Below, piece after piece: positions 31,037 to 40,008 of a stretch of DNA of 48,751 bases. Made by a program: the position numbers and the translations under genes. The notes under the pieces are model-generated. The model ran no database searches. It was not told the origin of the DNA and was given only the letters and a program-made list of their open reading frames with translations. The stretch's first letter is position 1. Each line of letters begins with the position of its first letter. Source of the DNA: CAYPHY01 sp964410625 (GTDB lineage Bacteria > Chloroflexota > Anaerolineae > Promineifilales > Promineifilaceae); NCBI GenBank assembly GCA_964410625.1, contig CAYPHY010000038.1, forward strand, positions 1-48,751, given 5' to 3'.

Positions 31037-33178
31037 TTATTCTGTTACAGCCAGGAAAACGCGCGGCGAAACACCCAAGAGGTTGCCGCTTTCGCTAAAC
31101 ATCAGAGCGACCAGATCATAGTTGCCCACCGTTACCTCTCCCGCAACCAACCAGAAGCCATCTTCGTCAACGGTTGCTGTTTCACCATACTGTTCACCAT
31201 TCGCCAACAGTACGATCTCGGTCCCAGGTTGGGCGTTGCCAACAACTGTCAAGGCACAGCATTCAAAGGTTGGCACGCCGGAATCGTCAATCACCGGAGC
31301 GCGAATATCGGCCGGGGCCAGCGGCGAAGGCAAAAAGACCCGATCAATGGGATGGATCACACCATTTCCGGCCACAATTTCCGGCCCCAACAGCGTTGCG
31401 CCTTCTACTCGCACGGCCGTTTGCTCATCTTCGTCGTCCCCAACCATAACCGCCAACTCGTCACCGGTCAACGTCTCTAATGTTTCGGCCGCAGCCACAT
31501 CCTCGGCCGATAGCGTCCCTTCAACCACATGCGCCTGCAATACTGTCTCCAGCAATGCAGTAGGCATGTCGAGCAGCGCATCTCGCACATCTTCCGGCAA
31601 GTTGGCGAAGGCTTCGTCTGTGGGGGCAAAGATCGTAAACGGCCCTTCGCCATCCAGCGTCTCCGCTAATTCGGCCGAATCCACCGCCGCCAGCAAGGTT
31701 GTAAAGTTCCCTGCTTCCTCTAGCGCCTCAACAATGGTGCCGTCTGTCTCCACAACTTCGGCCGCGTCTTCATCATCCGCCTCATCACCCACAGCACCCA
31801 CATCACCCACATCCAGCGTGACCTCCTCCGATTGCAACGCCACAGCTCCCTCAGTATCCAGCGTTTGCACCTGAACGACGTTCTCGCCTTCTTCCAATTC
31901 TACATCCAGGGTCCAGGTCCCATCATCAGCGGCCGTTGCCGTGCCAACCACTTCCCCATTGACCACAATCTCCACTTCTGCCCCTGGTGCGGCCGTCCCG
32001 GTCAGCGTCACCGTTCCCGGCTCCAGTCCATCTTCCGGTAGGTCAACCGTCGGGGCTATCCCTTCGAGCACAACCACCGGCATGGCGGCCGATTCACTCA
32101 ACAGTTCGCCACTCTCATCCAGCCAACGCAATTGTAAATCATGTTCGCCCGGCTCTAGTTCGCCCTCTAGCGTCCAATTGCCGTCCTCGTCAACGGTTGT
32201 GGTGCCAACGCTCTCGCCATCAACAACGACCTCGACCGTCGTCCCTGGCTCACCTTGACCCGACCAGGTAAAGGGACCGCCGGGAAGATTAAACTCAAAG
32301 TCCGGCGCGTCCAGGTCCACATCCACATCCGCCAGCCCCAACGCTGCGAGATCAAACTGTGGCGGCCGCAAACCGAGATCGAGTGAGGTTGGCTCTGACT
32401 CGGCCGCCACTTCACCCGCTTCGTCCAAAACAGCAAACTGAATATTCAGTTCGCCGGGATCAAAGGTATCGGACAACGACCAGTTACCGTCGGCATCGGC
32501 CGTTGCCGTCTGCCCCACCTCCCCTTCGACCACGAGCGCGACGTCGGCCCCTGGTTCGGCCGTGCCGCGCCAGGTATAAAAGCCATTGAATGGGTTAAAC
32601 TCCGGTAAGCTGAATCCCAGCTCAGGGAGTTCCGGTGCGGCTACTTCCGGCACTTCAATCGTCAGCGGTTCAGACTCATTCAGCACGCTCTCGTCGCTAT
32701 CTAGCGTTTGTGCTACAACTTCCTGGCTGCCAGGTGCTAGCTCAATCGGCAGGCTCCAGGTCCCATCGTCACCGACTTCGGCCGTTCCCACCTGCTCTCC
32801 ATCAACCAAAATCGCCACCTGGCTCCCGGGTTCGGCCGTTCCGGTCAACACCATCTCGCCCACAGACACAGAACCTTCGGGAGCGTCCAGCGCCGGTAAT
32901 GCGATCTCAAGCGGAGGTACTTCTTCGGCTTCTTCGTCTACCGCGACCGTCGGCTCTTCTTCAGGCGCGGCCGTTGCTACACCGGATGTCTCAGGCGTAG
33001 TAGTCGACGGGGCCGTTGTGGTCGCTGTTGTATCTGCGGGAACTTCAGCGGTCGGCTCTTGTAGTTGGTTGCGGCCGCGAAACCAGGAGAGTAAGAGGAG
33101 GATGATCAGGATGATCAGAACTATCAGTTTGCCGATGTCAAAGCGACGAACTTCCTCGCTTGTACGGTGATGCACCAT
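31037..33178 (-). CDS. Membrane-anchored surface protein with Ig-like repeats and a fasciclin domain
   Basis: The 713-residue protein has a short cytoplasmic N-terminus, one membrane helix (about 17-35) and a Thr/Pro/Glu-rich stalk (about 45-95). Four Ig-like repeats of about 90 residues follow, each with (L)TGTAEPGSxVxIxVDGExVGTA and DGTWSL-type strands. Next is a fasciclin (FAS1) domain at about 480-615 (FTIFAPTDEAFANLP, then NGVIHPIDRVFLPS), and a fifth Ig-like repeat ends the protein. It is strongly acidic. FAS1 and Ig-like domains are extracellular adhesion modules, so a cell-surface adhesion or matrix role is likely. It is followed on the transcript by DUF937 and preceded by the HhH membrane protein gene, 6 bp away. 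Confidence 0.87.
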   Translation of the reverse strand: MVHHRTSEEVRRFDIGKLIVLIILIILLLLSWFRGRNQLQEPTAEVPADTTATTTAPSTTTPETSGVATAAPEEEPTVAVDEEAEEVPPLEIALPALDAPEGSVSVGEMVLTGTAEPGSQVAILVDGEQVGTAEVGDDGTWSLPIELAPGSQEVVAQTLDSDESVLNESEPLTIEVPEVAAPELPELGFSLPEFNPFNGFYTWRGTAEPGADVALVVEGEVGQTATADADGNWSLSDTFDPGELNIQFAVLDEAGEVAAESEPTSLDLGLRPPQFDLAALGLADVDVDLDAPDFEFNLPGGPFTWSGQGEPGTTVEVVVDGESVGTTTVDEDGNWTLEGELEPGEHDLQLRWLDESGELLSESAAMPVVVLEGIAPTVDLPEDGLEPGTVTLTGTAAPGAEVEIVVNGEVVGTATAADDGTWTLDVELEEGENVVQVQTLDTEGAVALQSEEVTLDVGDVGAVGDEADDEDAAEVVETDGTIVEALEEAGNFTTLLAAVDSAELAETLDGEGPFTIFAPTDEAFANLPEDVRDALLDMPTALLETVLQAHVVEGTLSAEDVAAAETLETLTGDELAVMVGDDEDEQTAVRVEGATLLGPEIVAGNGVIHPIDRVFLPSPLAPADIRAPVIDDSGVPTFECCALTVVGNAQPGTEIVLLANGEQYGETATVDEDGFWLVAGEVTVGNYDLVALMFSESGNLLGVSPRVFLAVTE

Positions 33179-33184
33179 GATCGC

Positions 33185-34078
33185 TTACCCTCCTCGCTGC
33201 GCCACCATCCGCCGCGCTGTTTCGATCCAGCCGGCGAAGTTGGGGCGGCGAACGGCAGATGCACCACAAATCTCAGCTAACTGTTCTTCGGTCATGTCCG
33301 CCAATGCCTCATAGGTACAGATTCCCGCCTCGTACAAGCGACCCTCGTAGACATTGCCAATTCCTTCAAAGATTTCAAAGTCATCGGGTTCTGTGCCGTC
33401 CCAGACTCGGCCGACCGAATTCGTCTTTTCGGCCCACTCTCGCGCTCCAGCGCGAATAGCCTCAAAATTCACATCTTGGAAGGACTTGACACTTAAGATG
33501 TCAGCCAATGTTTCATCACTCAGTTCCGACAATGCCCAAAAGGACCCCACACCACGGGCGTAGAGCTTTTGTTCATAAACGGTGCCAATGCCAGGAACGG
33601 CCGATAAATCCTGCGGGCAGCGAACCACTACCGCCCCTTCGGGCAGGTCATCAAGGGCGAAGGCGGCCGTGCGAGTAGGGGGTGTCTCCTCGATCATGGT
33701 GGGCGCTGGGTCGGCCATAGATGGCTCAGCCATAGACGGTTCAGCCATGGATGGTTCAGCCATGAGAGGAACGGCCGCCGTCGCCGGTTGTACTTCCAGA
33801 TCAGCACGCAGTTGCGCATTCACCGCCTCCAGTTCGCTGATCCGTCCCTGACAATTTTGTTCCAATTCAATAAATTGGTTGTGCCAGTCGGCCGATTCAC
33901 GTTCGGAAACGGTCAATTGCTGGCGCAACCGGTCTACTTCCGCTTGCAAAGCGTCGGCTTCCGCCTGCGAGCGCGTCGCCTCTTCCTCTCGGCCGCGTCG
34001 CCAAAACAACCAATCAATGATCCATTCGATCACCCAGCCGATGATCAAACCCAAAATCAAGCCTGTCCAGAAATTCAT
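33185..34078 (-). CDS. Membrane-anchored coiled-coil protein with two helix-hairpin-helix-like domains
   Basis: The 297-residue protein starts with a membrane helix (about 4-26, LGLIIGWVIEWIIDWLFW), then a coiled coil (about 30-95, heptads such as ADALQAEVDRLRQQL), then a 5-residue tandem repeat MAEPS (four copies, encoded by 15-bp DNA repeats at about 33710-33770). Two homologous domains of the DUF4332/HhH type follow: LSAVPGIGTVYEQKLYARGV and FEGIGNVYEGRLYEAGICTY. Such domains resemble DNA-polymerase-like HhH folds but occur in many membrane proteins of unclear role. AGGAG nine bases before the ATG at 34078 fixes the start. It sits directly before the Ig/fasciclin gene. Confidence 0.82.
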   Translation of the reverse strand: MNFWTGLILGLIIGWVIEWIIDWLFWRRGREEEATRSQAEADALQAEVDRLRQQLTVSERESADWHNQFIELEQNCQGRISELEAVNAQLRADLEVQPATAAVPLMAEPSMAEPSMAEPSMADPAPTMIEETPPTRTAAFALDDLPEGAVVVRCPQDLSAVPGIGTVYEQKLYARGVGSFWALSELSDETLADILSVKSFQDVNFEAIRAGAREWAEKTNSVGRVWDGTEPDDFEIFEGIGNVYEGRLYEAGICTYEALADMTEEQLAEICGASAVRRPNFAGWIETARRMVAQRGG

Positions 34079-34126
34079 CGTCACGTTCTCCTTGACTATT
34101 CGACTGTTCGTGGACAACAATGCAAA

Positions 34127-34169
34127 GAAAAACGCCCCTGCTCTGTTGACGGATGAGAGTAGGGGCGTT
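34127..34169 (-). terminator. Rho-independent terminator of mscL
   Basis: On the minus strand AACGCCCCTACTCT pairs with AGAGCAGGGGCGTT across an 11-base loop and is followed by TTTCTTTG. It lies 11 bp after the mscL stop. Confidence 0.85.
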
Positions 34170-34179
34170 GGTCAAACGA

Positions 34180-34569
34180 TCAGACGCGTCGTTGGTCGCG
34201 CAGTAAATCGCGTATTTCAGTTAGCAACACTTCCTCGGTAGATGGCGCGGGGGGTTCGGCCACCTCCGCCTCTTTGGCCCGCCGGGCCTGCATGGCATTG
34301 ATTGAACGAACGATCAGGAACAAAACCAACGCGACCAACAAGAAATTGATGATCGCCTGAATAAAGTTGCCATAGCCAATCGCTGCCTCACCAACGGTGA
34401 TAGCCTGACCGGAGAAGTCAATACCACCAAACAACGCCCCGATAATCGGGGTGATAATGTCCTCCACCAGTGAGTTGACAATTGCCGTAAAGGCAGCACC
34501 AATCACAACGGCAACCGCCAGATCAAGCACATTGCCGCGCATGATGAATTCCTTAAATTCCTTTAGCAT
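34180..34569 (-). CDS. Large-conductance mechanosensitive channel MscL
   Basis: The 129-residue channel protein opens under hypo-osmotic membrane tension and releases solutes. It has the N-terminal amphipathic helix and pore helix FIMRGNVLDLAVAVVIGAAF, the periplasmic loop after TPIIGALFGGIDF, the second helix AIINFLLVALVLFLIVRSIN and a charged C-terminal helix (EEVLLTEIRDLLRDQ). AAGGAGG five bases before the ATG at 34569 sets the start; the in-frame extension to 34608 is not needed. Confidence 0.96.
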   Translation of the reverse strand: MLKEFKEFIMRGNVLDLAVAVVIGAAFTAIVNSLVEDIITPIIGALFGGIDFSGQAITVGEAAIGYGNFIQAIINFLLVALVLFLIVRSINAMQARRAKEAEVAEPPAPSTEEVLLTEIRDLLRDQRRV

Positions 34570-34675
34570 CTTTGCCTCCTTCGCAAAAACGTATCTGCTG
34601 ATAATCAAATGATATTACGCAACAGTATAACACACCTTCAGGGGCTAATAGCCAGGAGAGGGAAAAGATATATCC

Positions 34676-34870
34676 TCACTGATTATGTCTCATTGGGCAC
34701 TTCGCAGATTCGCGGTCGCGGTGACGCCAGAAATAAGCTGTTCCACCGCTCGCCATCCGGCGGCGATGGCGCAGTTCAACAATGCCGTGACAATGGGGGC
34801 AGGTTGCCTCCTTTGGGGCATCGGCCGATGCCTCGATCAAAACCTTGTCGGCCGAGAGTGCCTTCTTCAT
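34676..34870 (-). CDS. Small zinc-binding protein (64 aa)
   Basis: The protein starts MKKALSADKVLIEAS and has a CPHCHGIVELRHRRRM motif and, 30 residues later, a second half-site near the C-terminus (HRDRESAKCPMRH). The layout C-x2-C...H/C-x-x-H suggests one zinc site. The central TAYFWRHRD resembles the zinc region of CoiA-like proteins, but the protein is far shorter and its function is unknown. AAGGAGGGG before the ATG and a near-consensus promoter upstream make it a real, probably well-expressed gene. Confidence 0.75.
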   Translation of the reverse strand: MKKALSADKVLIEASADAPKEATCPHCHGIVELRHRRRMASGGTAYFWRHRDRESAKCPMRHNQ

Positions 34871-34964
34871 AACGATCCCCTCCTTGCTGATCATGGGCGA
34901 CGATGCGTATTGTTTTCTTAATCGGAGTTGACCTCCCTTCTCCTTCTCAGAGAAACCCATGCAC

Positions 34965-34994
34965 AATATACCATCTTTCGCAAATTATTGTCAA
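34965..34994 (-). promoter_or_regulatory. Sigma-70-type promoter of the small zinc-protein gene
   Basis: On the minus strand TTGACA (34989-34994) and TATATT (34965-34970) are spaced by 18 bp. The predicted leader is about 90 nt. Confidence 0.7.
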
Positions 34995-35046
34995 TATTTC
35001 GTTCATTATTTGACCAAATAAAATTTGACCAAATAAGCAAATTATA

Positions 35047-35107
35047 AAAACCGGGTTTCTTAGCGCTTATTAGACAGAACCGTTTTCACAAGAGAAACCC
35101 GGTTTCT
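35047..35107. repeat. Paired GAAACCSGGTTTC palindromes
   Basis: AAAACCGGGTTTCTTAGCG and GAGAAACCCGGTTTCTGA face each other about 35 bp apart in the 327-bp space between the zinc-protein and aminotransferase genes. The rest of that space shows AT-rich TTTGACCAAATAAA direct repeats and no gene. Confidence 0.85.
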
Positions 35108-35197
35108 GATCTTAGGGTTACGTTCGGCCAACACTTGCCAGATAGCGAGGAAAGAGCCATACTCACCAAAGATCGAAGTTATACTTGTTAAGGATGA

Positions 35198-36370
35198 ATG
35201 ATGTACGATATTGAAACCCTTCGCCATACAGAATTTCCGATCAGTCAGGAGGAAATCTACTTCAACCATGCCAGCATTTCCCCCATTCCTCGGCGCACCC
35301 AGGAGCGGATGAAGGCGGCCGTTGACGGCCTCGCTCATAACCCTGGCCGCTTTTGGATGAATGAGGGCATGGCGATGTATACGACCTTTCAAAAAGAGCT
35401 GGCCCGCTATGTGAACGCTGAGTTGCCACAGGAGATTGTGCCGATCACGACGACCGGCTCCGCGCTCAATGCCATTGCCCAATCTATTCAGTGGCAGGAA
35501 GGGGATAATCTTATCTTTTGCGAATATGAGTTCCCCGCCAATGCCTATCCCTGGATGAGCCTGGAGCGTGATGGGGTGCAGACGCGCTGCGTTCCGGCGA
35601 TCAACGGTGGCCTAACGCTCGCCGGGATTGCCTCGGCCGTTGATGAGCGCACGCGGATGGTCGCCGTCAGTGCAGTGCAATTCTTCACCGGCCACCGCAC
35701 CGATCTGGCAGCCATCGGCCGCTTTTGTAGCGAACGGGACCTGATTTTTGTTGTGGATGCCATTCAGGCCATCGGCCACATGCCCTTTGATGTGCAGGCT
35801 TTGGGGATTGACGTGCTTGCCTCTGGCGGGCAAAAATCACTCCTGGCCACCCCTGGCACTGGCTTTATGTATGTGCGCGACAGTGTGGCTGAGACGTTAC
35901 GGCCGCGCACCATCGCCGCCAACGCCACCCGCGACTATCTTCACTGGCTTTCCTATGACCTGACCCCCCTCCCTGGCGCACAACGCTTTGCCAGCGGCAC
36001 GCCAAACTTGGTCGGCATGTTCAGTGTGGTCGAAAGTCTTAGCCTACTGCGCGAGCTAGGCGTGGAAAATATTGACCAGCATGTTACCGCGCTCTCGCGC
36101 TATGCCCACGAACGACTGACAGATCGCGGCTATAAGGTGATCACCCCGGCCGACCGACTCGGCCCCATCGTCACCTTCCGCACCGGCGTGGATAATGAGG
36201 CAACAGACGGGCTGGTCAAATTCCTGGCCGACCACAACATCTCCATCGTCAAACACCTCGACGCCCACGGCACGCCCCACATCCGCCTCTCCTTCCATTG
36301 CTACAACATCACCGAGGAGGTTGATCAGTTCATGGATGTATTGGGTCAATGGAAAGACGCACGGGGCTGA
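35198..36370 (+). CDS. PLP-dependent aminotransferase class V family protein
   Basis: The 390-residue enzyme has the fold-type I layout of cysteine desulfurase/isopenicillin-N-epimerase relatives: the N-terminal YFNHASISPIPRRT, the TTTGSALNAIAQSI cofactor-phosphate region, VVDAIQAIGHMPFDV with the PLP-contacting Asp, and ASGGQKSLLATPGTGFMYV with the Schiff-base Lys. The late RLSFHCYNITEEVDQF carries the carboxylate-binding Arg. No conserved cysteine loop of NifS/IscS is evident, so desulfurase activity is unlikely and the substrate is open. AAGGA precedes the ATG pair at 35198/35201. It is convergent with gap. Confidence 0.9.
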   Translation: MMYDIETLRHTEFPISQEEIYFNHASISPIPRRTQERMKAAVDGLAHNPGRFWMNEGMAMYTTFQKELARYVNAELPQEIVPITTTGSALNAIAQSIQWQEGDNLIFCEYEFPANAYPWMSLERDGVQTRCVPAINGGLTLAGIASAVDERTRMVAVSAVQFFTGHRTDLAAIGRFCSERDLIFVVDAIQAIGHMPFDVQALGIDVLASGGQKSLLATPGTGFMYVRDSVAETLRPRTIAANATRDYLHWLSYDLTPLPGAQRFASGTPNLVGMFSVVESLSLLRELGVENIDQHVTALSRYAHERLTDRGYKVITPADRLGPIVTFRTGVDNEATDGLVKFLADHNISIVKHLDAHGTPHIRLSFHCYNITEEVDQFMDVLGQWKDARG

Positions 36371-36445
36371 AAGCCGCCGTGCTAGAAAGCAACGTACCCT
36401 AAAGGGCACTTAACGATTAAAGCTGGTTTAAGCTCTGGTCTAACT

Positions 36446-36495
36446 CTGGTTGCCTGGTAGCCCGGCCTGTTTCCACCGGATTACCAGACAACCAG
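36446..36495. repeat. Inverted repeat between convergent genes
   Basis: CTGGTTGCCTGGTA (36446-36459) pairs with TACCAGACAACCAG (36482-36495) at 13 of 14 positions. It lies between the converging aminotransferase and gap genes and may end both transcripts, although no T-run follows. Confidence 0.75.
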
Positions 36496-36501
36496 GAGAA
36501 G

Positions 36502-37512
36502 TTAGTTGTTGCCGTTTGCCCTTCCCACCAGCGAGACGCCCTCGCGCACCATCTGGTTGGTATAGCCCCACTCATTATCATACCAGGTCAGCACCTTCAC
36601 CAAATCGCCGTCTACCACTTGCGTCAGGCTTAGATCAACCACAGAGGCACGCGGGTCCTGGATAATGTCGGTGGAGACCATCGGAATCTCCGACACGCCC
36701 AATACCTTGCCGTACTGCTCCGATTGCGCCTCTTCACGGAAAATCTGTTTGATCTCGTCCACCGTCGTGCTGCGCTCCACCAGGAAGGTAATGTCGGCGA
36801 CAGAGCCAACCGGGACCGGTACGCGCAACGCCTGGCCATCAAATTTGCCTTCATAATCCGGTAAGGCTTTGGTGGTGGCAATCGCCGCGCCGGTTGTCGT
36901 CGGCACAATGTTCACGGCCGCCGCCCGGCCACGCGCCCAACGCTTTTGCGGGCTATCCACCAGTGCCTGGGAAGAGGTATAGCCGTGAACCGTGGTCATG
37001 ATCGCCTTTTTGATCCCCAGATGGCGGCCGATAATCTCCACCACCGGCGTGATATTGTTCGTTGTGCAACTAGCACAGGAGATGATCCGTACGCTGCCAT
37101 CGGCCGAATTGACGCCATGTACCACCGTCGGCGTCTCCTTGTCTTTCGCCGGGGCAGAGAGAATCACAAACCGCGCTCCTGCTTGCAAATGGGCGCTCGC
37201 TTTTTCTGTCGTATTAAAAATGCCCACACATTCAAACACCAGGTCAATACTGAGTTCTTCCCAGGGTAAGTTAGCCGGGTCGCGTTCGCTGTAGTAACGA
37301 ATCTGCTTATCACCAACGGTGAGCGTGCTGTCGTTGAAGCTAACATCACGGTGATAACGGCCGTAGACTGAATCATGCTTGATCAAATAGGCGATGTTGT
37401 CGCCCTCGGCGATGTCATTTACGGCCACCAGGTCCAATTCCGGGGTGTCCATGACGATCTTCAGAGCCGCGCGGCCGATACGTCCCATTCCGTTAATCGC
37501 TATATTTGCCAT
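36502..37512 (-). CDS. Glyceraldehyde-3-phosphate dehydrogenase
   Basis: The 336-residue glycolytic/gluconeogenic enzyme oxidises glyceraldehyde 3-phosphate to 1,3-bisphosphoglycerate. NAD-binding INGMGRIGR is at 6-14 and D33 in AVNDIAEG favours NAD over NADP. The catalytic pair is C149 in SCASCTTNN and H176 in TTVHGYTSSQ. The end WYDNEWGYTNQMV is intact. AGAAGGAGATAAGG before the ATG is a strong ribosome site. The gene stands alone, without phosphoglycerate kinase beside it. Confidence 0.97.
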   Translation of the reverse strand: MANIAINGMGRIGRAALKIVMDTPELDLVAVNDIAEGDNIAYLIKHDSVYGRYHRDVSFNDSTLTVGDKQIRYYSERDPANLPWEELSIDLVFECVGIFNTTEKASAHLQAGARFVILSAPAKDKETPTVVHGVNSADGSVRIISCASCTTNNITPVVEIIGRHLGIKKAIMTTVHGYTSSQALVDSPQKRWARGRAAAVNIVPTTTGAAIATTKALPDYEGKFDGQALRVPVPVGSVADITFLVERSTTVDEIKQIFREEAQSEQYGKVLGVSEIPMVSTDIIQDPRASVVDLSLTQVVDGDLVKVLTWYDNEWGYTNQMVREGVSLVGRANGNN

Positions 37513-37653
37513 ATCCTTATCTCCTTCTCTTAGCGTACAAATAGTGCATACAATACATACGCAGGTAGTACGCGCTCTTATCTACGCTAATTGTAACGGA
37601 TTCCAGCAAAGAATTCGGCCGATCAATGAAAGATGTACCCCTATCTATAACCT

Positions 37654-37776
37654 TAGACCTTACGCATTCGCATCGAATTTTCACGAGTGAACGCTAATTT
37701 TTATTTGGTTTTCGCGCCCGAAGTTCGGGCAATTCACGCCCGTTCGTTGCAAAAATTCTCCACTGCGTAACTCTTA
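37654..37776. mobile_element. MITE-like element, 123 bp, with TTACGCA/TGCGTAA ends
   Basis: The ends TAGACCTTACGCA and TGCGTAACTCTTA are inverted repeats, exact over the inner TTACGCA. Internal GCCCGAAGTTCGGGC is palindromic. Size and ends match the element at 1395-1516, though the interiors have diverged and no target duplication is clear. The remainder of the gap between gap and katE (37513-37653) shows no gene. Confidence 0.6.
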
Positions 37777-37782
37777 CAGAAT

Positions 37783-40008
37783 TTAAGCAGGGACCATCTC
37801 TTTCGTTGCTCTCATCCAGTGGCGATGCACTGCTATCGCTTGAATGAAGGATTGATTGAACCCTCGCCAGTCCATTCCATTCTGACTCGTTACGACACCT
37901 TTATCAGCAACCAGGTTTTCTTCACTCTGTGGCCCGGCAAATGTCACATCCTCAACATCAGCTTCTTGCAACAACTCAATACCTTCTCCGGTGGCTCCAA
38001 TCGCTTTGCAATGCTTAAAAGCCTCATTGACGAAGTGCAGCGCGTCCCCTTGTGTTTTTAGCGTTTGCACATTTTGGGAACCACCTGGAATGAAAACTGC
38101 GTCATACATAACGGAAGCGGTGGTAACATAATTTTTGTCAACTTCCACTGACTCGCTATTACTGCTCTCAATCGAACCCAACGATTTGGATATGATTTCT
38201 GTCGTTGCTCCGGCATCCGTCAATGCCGTTTTTACCCTCATCAACTGGTCGTAGTCAAAGCCATCGGCTGCCACAATCGCCACCCGGCGCGTCGCAATTG
38301 TGTCCTTAACTGTGTTCTCCATGCTCAACGCCGGAGATCGCTCGACAGTGGGGCGTGTTTTTAAGTATTGTCCATTTTCCGTTTCCGTTCCGCCAACAAT
38401 ATTGGCCGTCGTCTGCTCTACGTCTGAGCTAAGGTCATTGTCTGGAACAGATACACCAAGCCCTGCGGCCGCCCGCTGTGCCAACTCCGGGTCAATTCGC
38501 TGGAATAGCGCAACCACCCGCTCGCGAATGGCTTTCGTCTTTACCTTACCTAGCTCAAAGTGGGTCGCCTCAACCAAATGATCTTGCTCTGCCGCCGACA
38601 GGCTCTTCCAAAACAACGTGGCCTGGCTGAAGAAATCATGAAAGCTCTCATGACGGCCGCGAATCTTATGCCCTTCGACCCTCTCGGTATAATGGACATA
38701 GCCACCCATGTTCTCTGGTGCCAACATCGGACAGCCGTTCCCCCTTGTATTGGGGAAGTAGTTGGCGCGACCTTTGTTGATCGTCTGCCGCATAAAGCCA
38801 TCGCGCTGATTATTGTGTACGGCCGCAACCGGGCGGTTGATCGGAATCTCGGCAAAGTTTGGCCCACCCAGGCGAATAAGCTGGGTGTCTGTATAGGAAA
38901 ACAAACGGCCTTGCAATAGCGGATCATTGGTAAAGTCAATTCCTGGCACTACATGCCCAGGATGAAAAGCAACCTGCTCCGTTTCTGCAAAGAAATTATC
39001 CGGGTTACGGTTCAAGACCATCTTGCCAATACGCTTCACCGGAACCAACTCCTCCGGAATAATCTTCGTCGCGTCCAGCAAGTCAAAGTCAAAACTGAAC
39101 TCATCCTCTTCCTCTACAATTTGCACACCTAATTCAAACTCTGGGTAATTGCCAGCCTCAATAGCATTCCATAGATCACGTCGCAACCAATCAGGGTCTT
39201 TTCCACCCAGTTTTTGTGCCTCGTCCCAGACCAGAGCGTGTGTTCCCAATGCTGGCTTCCAATGAAACTTGACAAAGCGAGCTTTTCCCGCCTCGTTAAC
39301 AAAGCGGAAAGTATGGACGCCAAAACCCTCCATCATGCGAAAGCTTCGTGGAATGGCACGATCAGAAAGCACCCACATGATCATGTGCATGGACTCCGGC
39401 ATCAGGGAAATAAAATCCCAGAAGTTATCATGAGCGGCCGACGCCTGTGGCATCTCATGGTGCGGTTCCGGCTTGATGGCGTGAACCAGGTCAGGAAACT
39501 TAATCCCGTCCTGAATAAAGAAAACCGGCATGTTGTTGCCCACCAGATCAAAGTTTCCTTCTTCGGTATAAAATTTCGTCGCAAATCCGCGTACATCGCG
39601 CACTGTATCGGCCGAGCCGCGGAAACCAACTACTGTTGAAAAGCGCACAAAGACCGGTGTGCGGACAGCCGGATCTTGTAAAAACTTCGCTCTGGTATAC
39701 TCCGTCATAGGTTCATAGACCTGGAAATAACCATGAGCACCCGAGCCACGCGCATGAACAACGCGCTCAGGGATACGCTCATGGTCAAAATGGGTCATCT
39801 TCTCCCGAAAGTGGAAATCCTCCATGATCGTCGGACCACGTGAACCCGCTTTTAAGGAATCATCGGTATGGTTGATGCGCAATCCCTGGTTGGTTGTCAG
39901 GTAGCTCCCCTGTGAGTCTTCGCGATATGTCTCTAAATCTCTATTTTTACTATGCTCATCTACGCTGGTATGCCCAACGTCGGCTTGCCCATTACTCTTT
40001 TCAGCCAT
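37783..40008 (-). CDS. Large-subunit catalase (KatE/HPII type)
   Basis: The 741-residue monofunctional haem catalase decomposes hydrogen peroxide. The catalytic His is H85 in ERVVHARGSGAHGYF, the distal Asn is N158 in NFDLVGNNMPVFFIQD, and the haem-ligand Tyr lies in GRLFSYTDTQLIRLGGPNF. After about 560, a flavodoxin-like DJ-1/PfpI-type domain follows (RRVAIVAADGFDYDQLMRVK, AVFIPGGSQNVQTL, then CKAIGATGEGIELL), the hallmark of clade 2 large catalases. The position of the DJ-1 nucleophile reads ATGEG with no Cys, as in HPII. The ATG at 40008 has AAGGGAG upstream; the longer frame would need a TTG start. Monocistronic. Confidence 0.96.
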   Translation of the reverse strand: MAEKSNGQADVGHTSVDEHSKNRDLETYREDSQGSYLTTNQGLRINHTDDSLKAGSRGPTIMEDFHFREKMTHFDHERIPERVVHARGSGAHGYFQVYEPMTEYTRAKFLQDPAVRTPVFVRFSTVVGFRGSADTVRDVRGFATKFYTEEGNFDLVGNNMPVFFIQDGIKFPDLVHAIKPEPHHEMPQASAAHDNFWDFISLMPESMHMIMWVLSDRAIPRSFRMMEGFGVHTFRFVNEAGKARFVKFHWKPALGTHALVWDEAQKLGGKDPDWLRRDLWNAIEAGNYPEFELGVQIVEEEDEFSFDFDLLDATKIIPEELVPVKRIGKMVLNRNPDNFFAETEQVAFHPGHVVPGIDFTNDPLLQGRLFSYTDTQLIRLGGPNFAEIPINRPVAAVHNNQRDGFMRQTINKGRANYFPNTRGNGCPMLAPENMGGYVHYTERVEGHKIRGRHESFHDFFSQATLFWKSLSAAEQDHLVEATHFELGKVKTKAIRERVVALFQRIDPELAQRAAAGLGVSVPDNDLSSDVEQTTANIVGGTETENGQYLKTRPTVERSPALSMENTVKDTIATRRVAIVAADGFDYDQLMRVKTALTDAGATTEIISKSLGSIESSNSESVEVDKNYVTTASVMYDAVFIPGGSQNVQTLKTQGDALHFVNEAFKHCKAIGATGEGIELLQEADVEDVTFAGPQSEENLVADKGVVTSQNGMDWRGFNQSFIQAIAVHRHWMRATKEMVPA

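Noticed and set aside
31122..31874. Ser/Thr/Pro-rich frame antisense to the Ig/fasciclin gene
   Set aside because: Its low-complexity composition is produced by the acidic Asp/Glu/Val codons on the real strand.
35198..36370. Cysteine desulfurase call for the class V aminotransferase
   Set aside because: The catalytic Cys loop and linked Fe-S genes are missing; only the fold is supported.
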